From assembly GCF_008180615.1 (NCBI RefSeq), contig NZ_VTEH01000014.1:16744-80743 (forward strand): a stretch of 64,000 nucleotides of DNA, written 5' to 3'. This document shows, one piece after another, positions 1-8,151 of this stretch. Position 1 is the stretch's first letter, and each line of letters begins with the position of its first letter. The translations under genes and the position numbers were made by a program. The stretch comes from Rossellomorea vietnamensis. Lineage in GTDB: Bacteria > Bacillota > Bacilli > Bacillales > Bacillaceae_B. The notes beneath the pieces were generated by a model. That model did no database searches and was not told where the DNA came from. It saw nothing but the letters and a program-made list of their open reading frames with translations.

Positions 1-775
1 TCATGTATCCAACTCGCTTCTCTGGCTACATGAGTTACTTAAAAAATGACGGCTCATGTATCCACCTCGCCCCTCTGGGTACATGAGTTGCCTAAAAAAT
101 GACCACTTATGTATCCACCTCGACCTTCTGGGTACATGAGTTACTAAAAAAATGCCGACTTATGTATCCACCTCACTCTTCTGGGTACATGAGTTGCCTG
201 AAACATGACTACACATGTATCCACCTCGCCCTTATGGGTACATGAGTTCTCTGAAACATGACTACACATGTACCCACCTCGCCCCTCTGGGTACATGAGT
301 TGCCTGAAAAATGCCGGCTTATGTATCCACCTTGCTTCTCTGGGTACATGAGTTGCCTAAAAAATGACCACTTATGTATCCACCTCGCCCTTCTGGGTAC
401 ATGAGTTACCAAAATTGAGCTCTCTCATGTATCCACCTCGCCCCTCTGGATACATGAGTTGCCTGAAAAATGACCACTTATGTATCCACCTCGCCCTTCT
501 GGATACATGAGTTGCCTAAAAAATGACCACTTATGTATCCACCTCGACCTTCTGGGTACATGAGTTACCAAAATTGAGCTCACTCATGTATCCACCTCGC
601 TTCTCTGGGTACATGAGTTACTTAAAAAATGCCGACTCATGTATCCACCTCGCCCTTATGGGTACATGAGTTGCATGAAAAATGACTACACATGTATACA
701 TCTCGCCCTTCTGGATACATGAGTTATCAAAATAGATCCCTCTACTGTATCTACCCTACGCTTGTGGATACAAGA
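1..775. repeat. 53-bp tandem palindrome array 1
   Basis: About 15 units repeat with an exact 53-bp period: the TGG that opens the right arm falls at 23, 76, 129, 182, 235, 288, 341, 394, 447, 500, 553, 606, 659, 712 and 765. Each unit is an imperfect palindrome, left arm ACTCATGTAYCCA, a loop near CCTCGCCCTTC, right arm TGGRTACATGAGTT, followed by a spacer with an A5-A6 tract. The last unit (about 745-775) is degenerate and the first runs off the window. Because 53 is not a multiple of 3 the reading frame rotates, so open frames here (e.g. 209-412 on the minus strand) are not genes. A related array lies at 29041-29616. Confidence 0.95.
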
Positions 776-1014
776 GTTACACCAAAATAAAACCCAGCCC
801 TGTAATCTAAGCTCATTCTTTTATAAACGATAAAACTTAAATTCATATGTATAACGGTTATCCACGAGTACTTGGTGCTTTTAAATAATTCAAAAGCGAG
901 CAGCTGCAAGACAATATATGTGACAAACTCATATAAGGAGGATATTCTATATTATATCCCATTGGAATAGTCTACTTTATTCCCTTTTACCTACAAGATA
1001 AGGAGGTGTAGTAA
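776..1014. other. AT-rich leader between array and first gene
   Basis: No gene seen. It is AT-rich and contains an orphan SD-like AAGGAGG near 937-943 without a long reading frame, then the real ribosome site AAGGAGGTG just before the start at 1015. The promoter of the glycosyltransferase/selD operon should lie here but no confident -35/-10 pair could be picked. Confidence 0.4.
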
Positions 1015-2040
1015 ATGAAAGTTGTATTGGCCTCACCTGACTTTCATCAGCAGCGGGGAAATACCGTGACAGTTCAAAGGATTGCAGACGGATTGGGAAA
1101 CGCGGGTGTAGAAACCGAAATTGTTTCAATAACGAAAGAACCTGAAATTTCTTCTTTTCCTGAAGCGGAGCTGATTCATGGTTTTCACGCTTATAAATTC
1201 TTTACATTCAAAAAGAAATTGAGTGAGAACCATATCCCCTTTGTCATCACTATGACCGGAACAGACATTAATCATGATTTATATGATTCACAGAAACGAG
1301 AAACTGTCCTAACATGTTTAATGGAAGCAGCCGCCATAACGGTTTTTGACAAAAATGCAAAAGAGACGCTCCTCAAAGAAATCGAGGGCATTGAAGCTAA
1401 GATTCATGTAATACACCAAGGAACCAGCTCACTGAATGCATCAAATATTTTTATTCCAAAAGAAGAAAACACCTTTTTATTTGTTCTTCCAGCCGGGATT
1501 CGTAAAGTAAAGAATATTCCATTCGCCATCCATGCATTAAAAAAGTTACACTCAACCTATCCTCATATCCGGCTGCTGCTTGTTGGACCTATCATTGAAC
1601 ATGACGAAGGAGAACGAGTAGAGGAACTAGTGAGAGAGAATCAAGAATGGATCTCCTATATTGGACAGCTTCCCCACCGAGAAATGGGAGCCGTCTATGA
1701 ACATGCGGATGTTGTATTGAACACATCTCATTCCGAAGGGCAGCCCGCAGCCATTCTGGAAGCCATGGAAAGAGGTCTTCCAGTCATTGCCTCTAATAAT
1801 TCCGGAAATCGGAACATTGTAACACATGGAAAGACTGGCTTGGTGTACACTAATGAGATCGAATTCCTTGATTATGCGGAGGATTTGCTCAATAATAACG
1901 AAATGAGGAAAGAATTTGGCAGTTCAGCCAAATCTTTCATACTTCAATATCATTCAAGGGAGTATGAAACGCAAACCCTGCTATCGATTTACAAGCAGGT
2001 CCTCTCTAATGCAGTACCTATTTCAAATAGAAATGACTAA
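1015..2040 (+). CDS. glycosyltransferase, SenB-like (selenosugar synthase family candidate)
   Basis: A 341-residue GT-B fold glycosyltransferase. The N-terminal half has the short GNTVTVQRIA turn and a TGTDINHDLY motif; the C-terminal half has the GT4-type nucleotide-sugar region (SHSEGQPAAILEAMERGLPVI, about 240-262). The N-terminal layout and the HxFHA...TGTD pattern resemble the TIGR04348 group, which includes SenB, the enzyme that joins selenophosphate to a UDP-sugar. The next gene, only 14 bp downstream, is selD, which would supply selenophosphate; this supports the assignment. There is no EgtB/SenA-like gene nearby, so selenoneine itself is not implied. The start has a strong AAGGAGGTG site 6-8 nt upstream. 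It could instead be an ordinary GT4 enzyme; family placement is from recall. Confidence 0.6.
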   Translation: MKVVLASPDFHQQRGNTVTVQRIADGLGNAGVETEIVSITKEPEISSFPEAELIHGFHAYKFFTFKKKLSENHIPFVITMTGTDINHDLYDSQKRETVLTCLMEAAAITVFDKNAKETLLKEIEGIEAKIHVIHQGTSSLNASNIFIPKEENTFLFVLPAGIRKVKNIPFAIHALKKLHSTYPHIRLLLVGPIIEHDEGERVEELVRENQEWISYIGQLPHREMGAVYEHADVVLNTSHSEGQPAAILEAMERGLPVIASNNSGNRNIVTHGKTGLVYTNEIEFLDYAEDLLNNNEMRKEFGSSAKSFILQYHSREYETQTLLSIYKQVLSNAVPISNRND

Positions 2041-2054
2041 GGAGTGATTCCGTT

Positions 2055-3104
2055 ATGACAAATAAAGAAAAGATCAAATTAACATCTTTGTCTTCAAAGG
2101 GCGGTTGAGGATGCAAAATTGGTCCTGAAGACCTGGCGCAGGTTCTGCGTCATCTGCCTCGATCTGTAGAAGATCCCAATTTACTTGTCGGCCTTGATAC
2201 TTCCGATGATGCCGGCGTTTACAAAATCAATGAAGAAACAGCACTCGTTCAAACCCTGGATTACTTTACTCCAATTGTGGACGACCCGTATATGTTCGGG
2301 CAGATTGCTGCTGCAAACGCCTTAAGTGATGTGTATGCAATGGGCGGTAAGCCCATCACCGTCATGAATATTGTCGGCTTCCCTATTTCCACTTTGGATA
2401 AAAGCATCCTAGCTGATATCCTGTCAGGTGCTTCCGATAAAGTCATGGAATCCGGAGCTGTTCTAGTCGGGGGCCACTCCATTGATGACCAGGAGCCTAA
2501 GTTCGGGTTATCGGTCACTGGGGTTGTTCACCCTGACCGGATAAGATCTAATGCTGCCGCTCAGCCCGGCGACAAACTAATCCTGACGAAACCGATCGGC
2601 GTGGGAATCTTGACGACAGCTATCAAGAACGACAAGCTTCCTCAGAAAAACATTGAGGAAGTCATGGAGACTATGGCAGCCCTGAACAAGGATGCAGCAG
2701 AAGTTATGGACTCCTTCCCTGTTAATGCATGTACAGATGTAACAGGATTTGGACTACTTGGTCATGCATTGGAAATCGCTGAAGGAAGCAAGAATGGCAT
2801 TACAATTGAAAAGGATTCTGTTCCGCTTCTCCATATGACAAAAGAATTAGCTCAACAGAATATCATCCCGGGCGGTTCTCGTAAAAATCATAAATGGCTT
2901 TCAGACAGAGTTGATTATGATGAATCCATATCAGAAATCGACCAGTTAATCCTTTGTGACGCCATAACATCCGGCGGCCTTCTGATCTCTGTTCCTGAGG
3001 AACACGCAGAAGCGCTGAATAATGAGTTGAAAAACAGAAACTTAAACTCTGCGATTGTCGGGACCGTAACAGCAGAAAGACCCGGCAAGTTGTTTGTAAA
3101 ATAA
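2055..3104 (+). CDS. selD: selenide, water dikinase (selenophosphate synthetase), selenocysteine-containing
   Basis: Makes selenophosphate from selenide and ATP. The reading frame from ATG 2055 meets TGA at 2106-2108 (codon 18) and continues open to 3104, giving 349 residues, normal for SelD. The TGA sits in the motif GG-U-GCK, exactly where E. coli SelD has catalytic Cys17 (GCGCK), so it must be read as selenocysteine. The following Lys and the Asp-rich ATP/metal motifs (LDTSDDAG, TLDYFTP, GGHSIDD) are present. A ribosome site overlaps the stop of the upstream glycosyltransferase, so the two are probably co-transcribed. A gene caller that stops at TGA would truncate it to a start near 2277. 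Sec use implies SelA, SelB and tRNA-Sec elsewhere in the genome; none is seen here. Confidence 0.93.
2106..2151 (+). promoter_or_regulatory. candidate bacterial SECIS element after selD UGA
   Basis: Two hairpins follow the UGA. GGTC (2121-2124) pairs with GACC (2130-2133) around a five-base loop, starting 12 nt after the UGA, a normal bacterial SECIS distance. Just downstream GGCGCAG (2135-2141) pairs with CTGCGTC (2145-2151) around GTT, a stronger 7-bp stem with a G in the loop. Either or both could recruit SelB. Which one acts is inference. Confidence 0.6.
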
Positions 3105-3130
3105 AAAGGGCTCCTATTGAGCCCTTTTTT
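3104..3130 (+). terminator. rho-independent terminator after selD
   Basis: Perfect 9-bp stem AAAGGGCTC / GAGCCCTTT (3105-3113 with 3119-3127), five-base loop, then a T run. It separates selD from the transporter genes, so these may be separate transcription units. Confidence 0.88.
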
Positions 3131-3205
3131 ATGGATATCTGACATGAAAAGACCTTTTTCTCATTGTAAATAAGAAGTATATAACTTTTAAAAGAGGTGC
3201 AACAC

Positions 3206-4138
3206 ATGAAAAAAAGCTTTTTCCTTACATTATTGATTTTCCTTTCCCTGATTATTGCGGCGTGCGGCAATACAAAGGAAAATAGCAGTGGGAATAATGG
3301 AAACACCGATAATGCAAACAATGCTAATGAAGCATCAGAAAGTGAAGCCTTTACCATCGGCGTCATCCCAGCCCAAACGGAAGGATCGATGGAAGGTGCT
3401 ATGGAAAAATTGCAAACGATCCTTACTGATGAAATGGGCAGAGAGGTCAAGGTGGAAGTCTACCCTGATTACAATGGTGTCGTTGAAGCCATGAATTATG
3501 ACAAAATCGATATGGCTTATTTCGGACCTCTGTCATACGTTATCGCAAATGAAAAAAGCGGTGCAAAAGCCATCATTACACAATTAATTGACGGAGAACC
3601 TTTTTACCACTCTTACATCATTACACATAAAGATAATCCTTGGAATTCTCTAGAAGATTTACTGGAAGACAGCTCTGAAGTGAAATTTGCTTTTGGAGAT
3701 CCAAACTCTACTTCAGGTTCACTCATCCCTTCCATCGAATTGAAGGACCGTGAAGTTTACCGTTCTGAAGATGATTATGATTTTGAATCTGTCCGCTTTA
3801 CAGGTTCACATGATGCTACGGCATTAGGTGTCTTGAATAAACGAATTGATGCAGGTGCCATCGACAGTGCAATTTACAACCAGCTTGTCGATTCCGGAAA
3901 GGTGGACGGTGAACAAATTAAGACGATTTGGGAATCCGAGCCGCTGTTTCAGTATCCATGGGCGGTTCACCAGGATACCGATGAAGAAACCATTGAAGCT
4001 TTGCGTTCAGCCTTTTTGGGTATAGAGGATCAGGAAGTACTTGATGCTTTTGGAGCTACAGCATTCACTGAAGCAAGCAATGAAGACTACGAAAGCATCA
4101 GGCAGGCAGCCCTTAAAGAGGGACTTATCGAAGAATAG
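3206..4138 (+). CDS. PhnD-family substrate-binding lipoprotein of an ABC transporter
   Basis: Extracellular binding protein for phosphonate, phosphite or a related oxyanion. The ATG at 3206 is preferred over the in-frame GTG at 3197, because that GTG is part of the ribosome site AAAGAGGTG. It has a signal peptide with lipobox IIAAC (Cys about residue 19), then a Ser/Asn/Gly-rich linker and a PhnD domain with the motif FGDPNSTSGSLIP, whose Ser-Thr-Ser-Gly loop usually binds the oxyanion. It is first in a three-gene operon with permease and ATPase. No C-P lyase or phosphonatase genes are nearby, and the neighbour upstream is selD, so a selenium or phosphite ligand is possible but unproven. Confidence 0.88.
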   Translation: MKKSFFLTLLIFLSLIIAACGNTKENSSGNNGNTDNANNANEASESEAFTIGVIPAQTEGSMEGAMEKLQTILTDEMGREVKVEVYPDYNGVVEAMNYDKIDMAYFGPLSYVIANEKSGAKAIITQLIDGEPFYHSYIITHKDNPWNSLEDLLEDSSEVKFAFGDPNSTSGSLIPSIELKDREVYRSEDDYDFESVRFTGSHDATALGVLNKRIDAGAIDSAIYNQLVDSGKVDGEQIKTIWESEPLFQYPWAVHQDTDEETIEALRSAFLGIEDQEVLDAFGATAFTEASNEDYESIRQAALKEGLIEE

Positions 4139-4149
4139 AGTGATTAGGC

Positions 4150-4905
4150 GTGTGGTTTAAAAAGAGAAGCATCTTTACTTTCCTTATATTGATGTTCTTT
4201 GTTTACGTCAGTATGAGGCTGACAGAATTTGATCTATCCAAATTTAGAGATTTTCGCAATATGATTGACTTTTTATCGCAGTGGTTTCCAATGGATTTTT
4301 CACTTTTGCCTAAAATGGTTGAAGATGGATTGGAAACATTGGCAATGGCGTTTTTAGGAAGCTTCTTCGGCCTCCTGATCGCCTTGCCTTTGAGTTTTAT
4401 TTCAGCCAAAAACACCTCTCCTTCCTCCCTTCTCTATCATATAGCAAGAGTGGGACTGAGTTTTGTTAGGTCGGTGCCTGAGATTGTTTTTGGTTTGATT
4501 CTTCTGACCGCGTTAGGTCTTGGTCCCTTCCCTGCGGTCATTGCCATCATGATTCATAATATTGGTGTCTTAGGAAAGCTCATTTCAGAACTCATAGAGG
4601 CATCAGATTCCGGTCCTCAGGATGCGATGAAAGCTGTGGGAGCAAAGAAATGGTTCGCTTACTTCTTCAGCATTCTGCCCCAAATCTGGCCAAATGTCCT
4701 TTCTCATTATTTTTACCGGTTCGAAGTGGCGATTAGGACTTCCCTTGTTCTGGGGTTTATCGGAGGCGGCGGGATCGGTCAAAGACTATTCAACGATTTT
4801 AAAACTTTTCAGTATTCATCCGTTTCACTCGATGTACTGATTATCATGATCATGGTTATTGCGGTCGATTTCCTGGGCAGCTATGTACGAAATAAAGTGA
4901 TATAG
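4150..4905 (+). CDS. phnE: PhnE-family ABC transporter permease
   Basis: Integral membrane permease (251 residues) of the phosphonate/phosphite-type ABC importer. It starts at GTG 4150, 11 bp after the phnD-like stop; the ribosome site is weak, suggesting translational coupling. An N-terminal helix (about 8-25) is followed by a periplasmic-side stretch and the permease core. The EAA-type loop that contacts the ATPase is visible as the segment with DAMKAVGAKKW (about 158-168). GFIGGGGIGQRLF near 200-212 is typical of PhnE. There is a single permease gene, so a homodimer is expected. Confidence 0.88.
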   Translation: MWFKKRSIFTFLILMFFVYVSMRLTEFDLSKFRDFRNMIDFLSQWFPMDFSLLPKMVEDGLETLAMAFLGSFFGLLIALPLSFISAKNTSPSSLLYHIARVGLSFVRSVPEIVFGLILLTALGLGPFPAVIAIMIHNIGVLGKLISELIEASDSGPQDAMKAVGAKKWFAYFFSILPQIWPNVLSHYFYRFEVAIRTSLVLGFIGGGGIGQRLFNDFKTFQYSSVSLDVLIIMIMVIAVDFLGSYVRNKVI

Positions 4906-4917
4906 GAGGCAGAGAAA

Positions 4918-5673
4918 ATGTTAACCATCAAGGATGTCAGTGTGCGCTACAGAGGATCTGAACAAGCTGCTCTGTCTTCAGTCAACCTCACCTTTTCAGA
5001 AGGAGAATTCGTATGTATTCTAGGAAAAAGCGGTGCCGGTAAGTCTACTCTTATCCGCACGATCAATGGCCTGCAGCCTGTCTCAGAAGGAGACGTATTT
5101 TGGAATGGAAAGCCGCTTTCCGCTAACAATGAAGAGGAAGCCCGAAAAGCCAGAAGAGAAATGGGCATGATCTTTCAACATTTTAATCTTGTCCCCCGAC
5201 TTTCTGTCATGCAGAATGTGCTGACTGGCATGTTCGGCTACCGCCCGACTTTAAAAAATCTGGTCGGCTGGTTTACAACCGAAGAAATTCAGAGAGCCAA
5301 AGATGTTATCTCAGAAGTCGGCCTCTCCGATTTTTCAGACAGACGGGTGGAGCACTTAAGCGGCGGCCAAAAGCAGAGGGTCGGAATTGCCCGCGCTCTC
5401 GTTCAGAATCCCAAGGTCCTCCTGGGAGATGAGCCGGTTGCCAGTCTCGATCCCGGTACGTCCAATCATATTTTTTCCTTAATTAAACAGATGCATGATC
5501 AGCATAACCTGCTGACCATCATCAATGTGCATGATGTGTCACTGGCGAAGAAATTTGCCGATCGCATCATTGCATTAAAGGACGGCTCTGTAATCTTTGA
5601 TGGCATTGCATCAGACTTTACAGAAAAAGAATACATGGAAACCTACGGATCAGAGAATTACCAGCATGTTTAA
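4918..5673 (+). CDS. phnC: PhnC-family ABC transporter ATP-binding protein
   Basis: Cytoplasmic ATPase (251 residues) that energises the importer encoded with it. Walker A is LGKSGAGKST (about 35-44), the ABC signature is LSGGQKQRVGIARAL (about 146-160), Walker B is VLLGDEPVASLD, and the switch histidine is in NVHDV. Ribosome site AGGAGG sits 8 nt before the ATG, 12 bp after the permease stop. Last gene of the operon; a MITE-like repeat begins only 4 bp after its stop codon. Confidence 0.92.
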   Translation: MLTIKDVSVRYRGSEQAALSSVNLTFSEGEFVCILGKSGAGKSTLIRTINGLQPVSEGDVFWNGKPLSANNEEEARKARREMGMIFQHFNLVPRLSVMQNVLTGMFGYRPTLKNLVGWFTTEEIQRAKDVISEVGLSDFSDRRVEHLSGGQKQRVGIARALVQNPKVLLGDEPVASLDPGTSNHIFSLIKQMHDQHNLLTIINVHDVSLAKKFADRIIALKDGSVIFDGIASDFTEKEYMETYGSENYQHV

Positions 5674-5676
5674 TAG

Positions 5677-5863
5677 AAGGTTCTTTTCGTAAACTATGTT
5701 GCTACTCTATACTAAATCCCAAAAACATGTTAATAGAGGTAAAACTGGTAAATCCAAAGAGAAAAGAGCTTTTATGCTCTCTAAGAGATTAAACTTTTAG
5801 TATCCAGGGATAAATCCGGCTTTGGGATTTTTACGAAAGCAGCAAGATAGGAGAAAAAAGCCT
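5677..5863. repeat. MITE-like intergenic repeat, copy A
   Basis: A 187-bp member of a dispersed family. The left end AAGGTTCTTTTCGTAAACT followed by TGTTGCTA recurs at 10249, 49942, 59096 and 61116; the right end is a degenerate inverted copy (AGCAGCAAGA...AAAAAAGCCT). The internal TTAGTATCCAGGGATAAATC block also recurs, inverted, at 23840-24034. It fills the gap between phnC and the deacetylase. Confidence 0.8.
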
Positions 5864-5901
5864 AATGGAAAGGAGCGGGCACCATGCATAGAAGTCCATG
5901 A

Positions 5902-6519
5902 GTGGTAGATTCAACCAGGGTCGTGTACGACTCTAATGATAAAAACATCATAACTATGCTTCCACCCGGCGGCAAAAAGACTGTCATGCTGACTTTTGAT
6001 GATGGACCAGGAAGAGTTCTTCCTGAAATCCTTGCGATTCTTCAAGAAGAAGAAATCAAGGCTGCTTTTTTCTGGCAGTCACGCCTTCTCCATCCAGGTC
6101 GGCCATGGAGAAAGGTTCTGGATCACGGTCATATCATTGGCAATCACTCCTGCTCGCACAAAAATCTCGCCCGGCTTCCTTTCCATGACCAGCTTGCAGA
6201 CCTATCCAGGTGCAAGGAAAAAATTGAAAGCTTAACAGGACAAAAGGTAGATTATTTCCGCCCGCCTTTTGGTCAATATAACAGCGATACTATTGCAGCA
6301 GCAAACCAGCTGGGGATGGAAACCGTACTGTGGAGGATTGCCTCGCTGGACTGGGAGCTGAAAGATGATCCAGTAATGATTTTGAACTACGTAATCGATC
6401 ATTTGGAAGACAGGGCCATCATTCTTCTGCACGAATTGCCGCAGACTGTAGAAATCCTGCCCGCTTTGATACATGAAATCAAGAAAGCCGGGTATGATTT
6501 CGGGCTGCTTGATAGATGA
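5902..6519 (+). CDS. polysaccharide deacetylase (NodB domain), doubtful start
   Basis: Metal-dependent carbohydrate esterase family 4 enzyme that deacetylates cell-wall or other N-acetylated sugars. All NodB motifs are visible: TFDDGP (metal and base Asp), HSCSH (metal His pair), RPPFGQY, and ILLHE near the end. No signal peptide is seen. The start is odd: the well-placed ribosome site AAAGGAG precedes ATG 5884, but that frame hits TGA after five codons (5899-5901) and then reopens in the same frame at GTG 5902. Translation may begin at GTG 5902 or ATG 5956, or the 5' end may be mutated; a recoded TGA is less likely. Probably functional domain, uncertain N terminus. Confidence 0.82.
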   Translation: MVDSTRVVYDSNDKNIITMLPPGGKKTVMLTFDDGPGRVLPEILAILQEEEIKAAFFWQSRLLHPGRPWRKVLDHGHIIGNHSCSHKNLARLPFHDQLADLSRCKEKIESLTGQKVDYFRPPFGQYNSDTIAAANQLGMETVLWRIASLDWELKDDPVMILNYVIDHLEDRAIILLHELPQTVEILPALIHEIKKAGYDFGLLDR

Positions 6520-6568
6520 TATTTCATACTTCCTTGTTTCTCTGAAATGAACAGAAACCAAAGAATCC

Positions 6569-6612
6569 AAAAAAGCAGTGTAGACTCAGCAAGAGAATAC
6601 CCTGCTTTTTTT
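6569..6612 (+). terminator. possible terminator after deacetylase
   Basis: AAAAAAGCAG (6569-6578) can pair with CTGCTTTTTT (6602-6611) across a long loop, ending in a T run. Confidence 0.5.
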
Positions 6613-7010
6613 AAAGGATTTCACGCTAGGCAGAACTTTACATATATTTACATAATTCTATTGCAAAGATTTCTATTAATTCGGGTATAATTGTTTAAAT
6701 TGCAACAAAGATTAAGAGTTTCCATTCCAAGGGCATACCTTCCTCTTCCCCCTGTGAATAGTGAATGAGAGGGAAATAGTATTCGAAACAACAATCTTTT
6801 AAGGCACACACTGTTCTAAGAGAGAAAAAATGTTAGTTTTGGCTGTTTATTTCTTTATCCTGAATAGTAATTAGTTGCTTGTTTTATCTTATTTTGCACA
6901 TTAGAAATTTACATAGTCAGCTCTTTCAGATTATAATAATTTATTGCAATATTTCTTCCTTTAAATGAAAGAGTTAAATCACTTAAAAGATTTTGCTGGG
7001 AGGCTATAGA
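6613..7010. other. AT-rich intergenic stretch
   Basis: About 400 bp without a recognisable gene. CCTCTTCCCCCT near 6742 and its partial complement GAGAGGGAAATAG near 6769 could form a weak hairpin. Otherwise nothing is seen apart from the ribosome site GGGAGG just before 7011. Confidence 0.4.
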
Positions 7011-8027
7011 ATGACTGCCTATACTAAAAATGTCAATGGCTCTGATTTTCACTGGGACATGGAAAAAGGAGAATTTCATTTCGAAAATGATGAAGTTGTC
7101 TTATTCTGGGTCAATACAGCTTTTAAAACCCTGCTTGATTCTATAGAAGAAATAGCTGGAGAAAATGAAGCAAAGCTGGTCTTGGAAACAGCTGGATACC
7201 GTACTGGTAAGACTGTAAGCCAATTCTACAGTAATACCCTTGGTGAACCGGAAGAAATCCTTAAAAAACTCCCTAACACCTACTTGACTGCCGGTTGGGG
7301 TAAAACAGATATTATTTCCGTTTCCTTTGAAGACAAGCAAGCTGTAATACGTGTGCAGAACGGCTGGGAGTATAAAGTAAATACTGCTCAGAAAAAAGAC
7401 CATGAAGGTACCTTCCTCCCTGGTCATTGGGCCGGTGTATTTTCAGGTTTGTTTGGGGAGACCGTCTGGTACGAGGTCACCAAGAGCCAGATTGAAGGTG
7501 ACCAATTCAGTGAATACAGGTTTTTCCCTTCCTCAGTAACTCCTTCCCTGAATGTATCTACCCTTATTCAGGAACAGAAAAAGGCTGCCCAAGAGGAAAT
7601 TGAGAACGTTACCCGTGAACGGACAGAATTCTTGTCTGAAATGATTAAAGAAATTTCTTCTCCGATTATTCCAGTTATGGAGTCTATCTTAGTCGTTCCA
7701 TTAGTGGGGCGCTATAATGAACTTAGAGCTGAAGAACTTCTAGACAGAACGTTACTGAACCTGCCTCTCTATAAGGCCACACATTTAATTGTGGATTTGA
7801 CAAGCCTTAAAGGGGTGGATGATTACACCCTTTCTTTCATTGATAAATTTATCCATGCCACAGCAATTCTTGGGACAAAATGCATCCTTGTTGGAATTTC
7901 AGCAGAGCTGAGCATGCAGATTACTAATCGCGGACACAAAATCAACAGGGTCCCTTGCTACTCTATGCTTCAGAATGGTGTCATGCATGCATTGGACGAA
8001 CTCGGACTGAAACTCACAAAAAAATAA
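7011..8027 (+). CDS. STAS-domain protein, RsbR-like
   Basis: A 338-residue protein with an unrecognised N-terminal sensory-like domain (about 1-200), a short coiled linker (EQKKAAQEEIENVTRERTEF) and a C-terminal STAS domain (about 218-335) opening with IIPVMESILVVPLVGRY, the typical RsbR-type entry. In Bacillus, RsbR paralogues form stressosomes with RsbS and RsbT that control sigma-B. ATG 7011 is chosen over TTG 6993 because GGGAGG lies 6 nt upstream. The usual phospho-threonine region reads VDLTSLKGVDDYT, so the phosphorylation pattern may differ. No sigma-B module genes are adjacent; another RsbR-like protein lies at 42440-43282. Confidence 0.75.
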   Translation: MTAYTKNVNGSDFHWDMEKGEFHFENDEVVLFWVNTAFKTLLDSIEEIAGENEAKLVLETAGYRTGKTVSQFYSNTLGEPEEILKKLPNTYLTAGWGKTDIISVSFEDKQAVIRVQNGWEYKVNTAQKKDHEGTFLPGHWAGVFSGLFGETVWYEVTKSQIEGDQFSEYRFFPSSVTPSLNVSTLIQEQKKAAQEEIENVTRERTEFLSEMIKEISSPIIPVMESILVVPLVGRYNELRAEELLDRTLLNLPLYKATHLIVDLTSLKGVDDYTLSFIDKFIHATAILGTKCILVGISAELSMQITNRGHKINRVPCYSMLQNGVMHALDELGLKLTKK

Positions 8028-8038
8028 GTTTTTAATCA

Positions 8039-8070
8039 AGCATTAAATCTTCCTGATTTAATGCTCTTTT
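8039..8070 (+). terminator. rho-independent terminator
   Basis: Perfect 11-bp stem AGCATTAAATC / GATTTAATGCT (8039-8049 with 8055-8065) and a CTTTT tail, directly after the STAS gene. Confidence 0.88.
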
Positions 8071-8151
8071 CTGTTTCAGAAGCCTTGCATCTTCCTTATC
8101 AAGGTATTGAGAGTTTGGACACATATCTATACACAATCTTTTTAAGCACTT

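Noticed and set aside
209..412. Open frame across repeat array 1
   Set aside because: The 53-bp period is not a multiple of three, so the frame rotates through the repeats; the translated repeats are a by-product.
1..775. CRISPR array
   Set aside because: The 53-bp units conserve both the palindrome and the spacer tract; true CRISPR spacers would be unique, and no cas genes are present.
2863..3450. 195-codon frame on the minus strand antisense to selD and phnD
   Set aside because: Fully antisense to two well-supported genes; no ribosome site; amino-acid pattern is that of a shadow.
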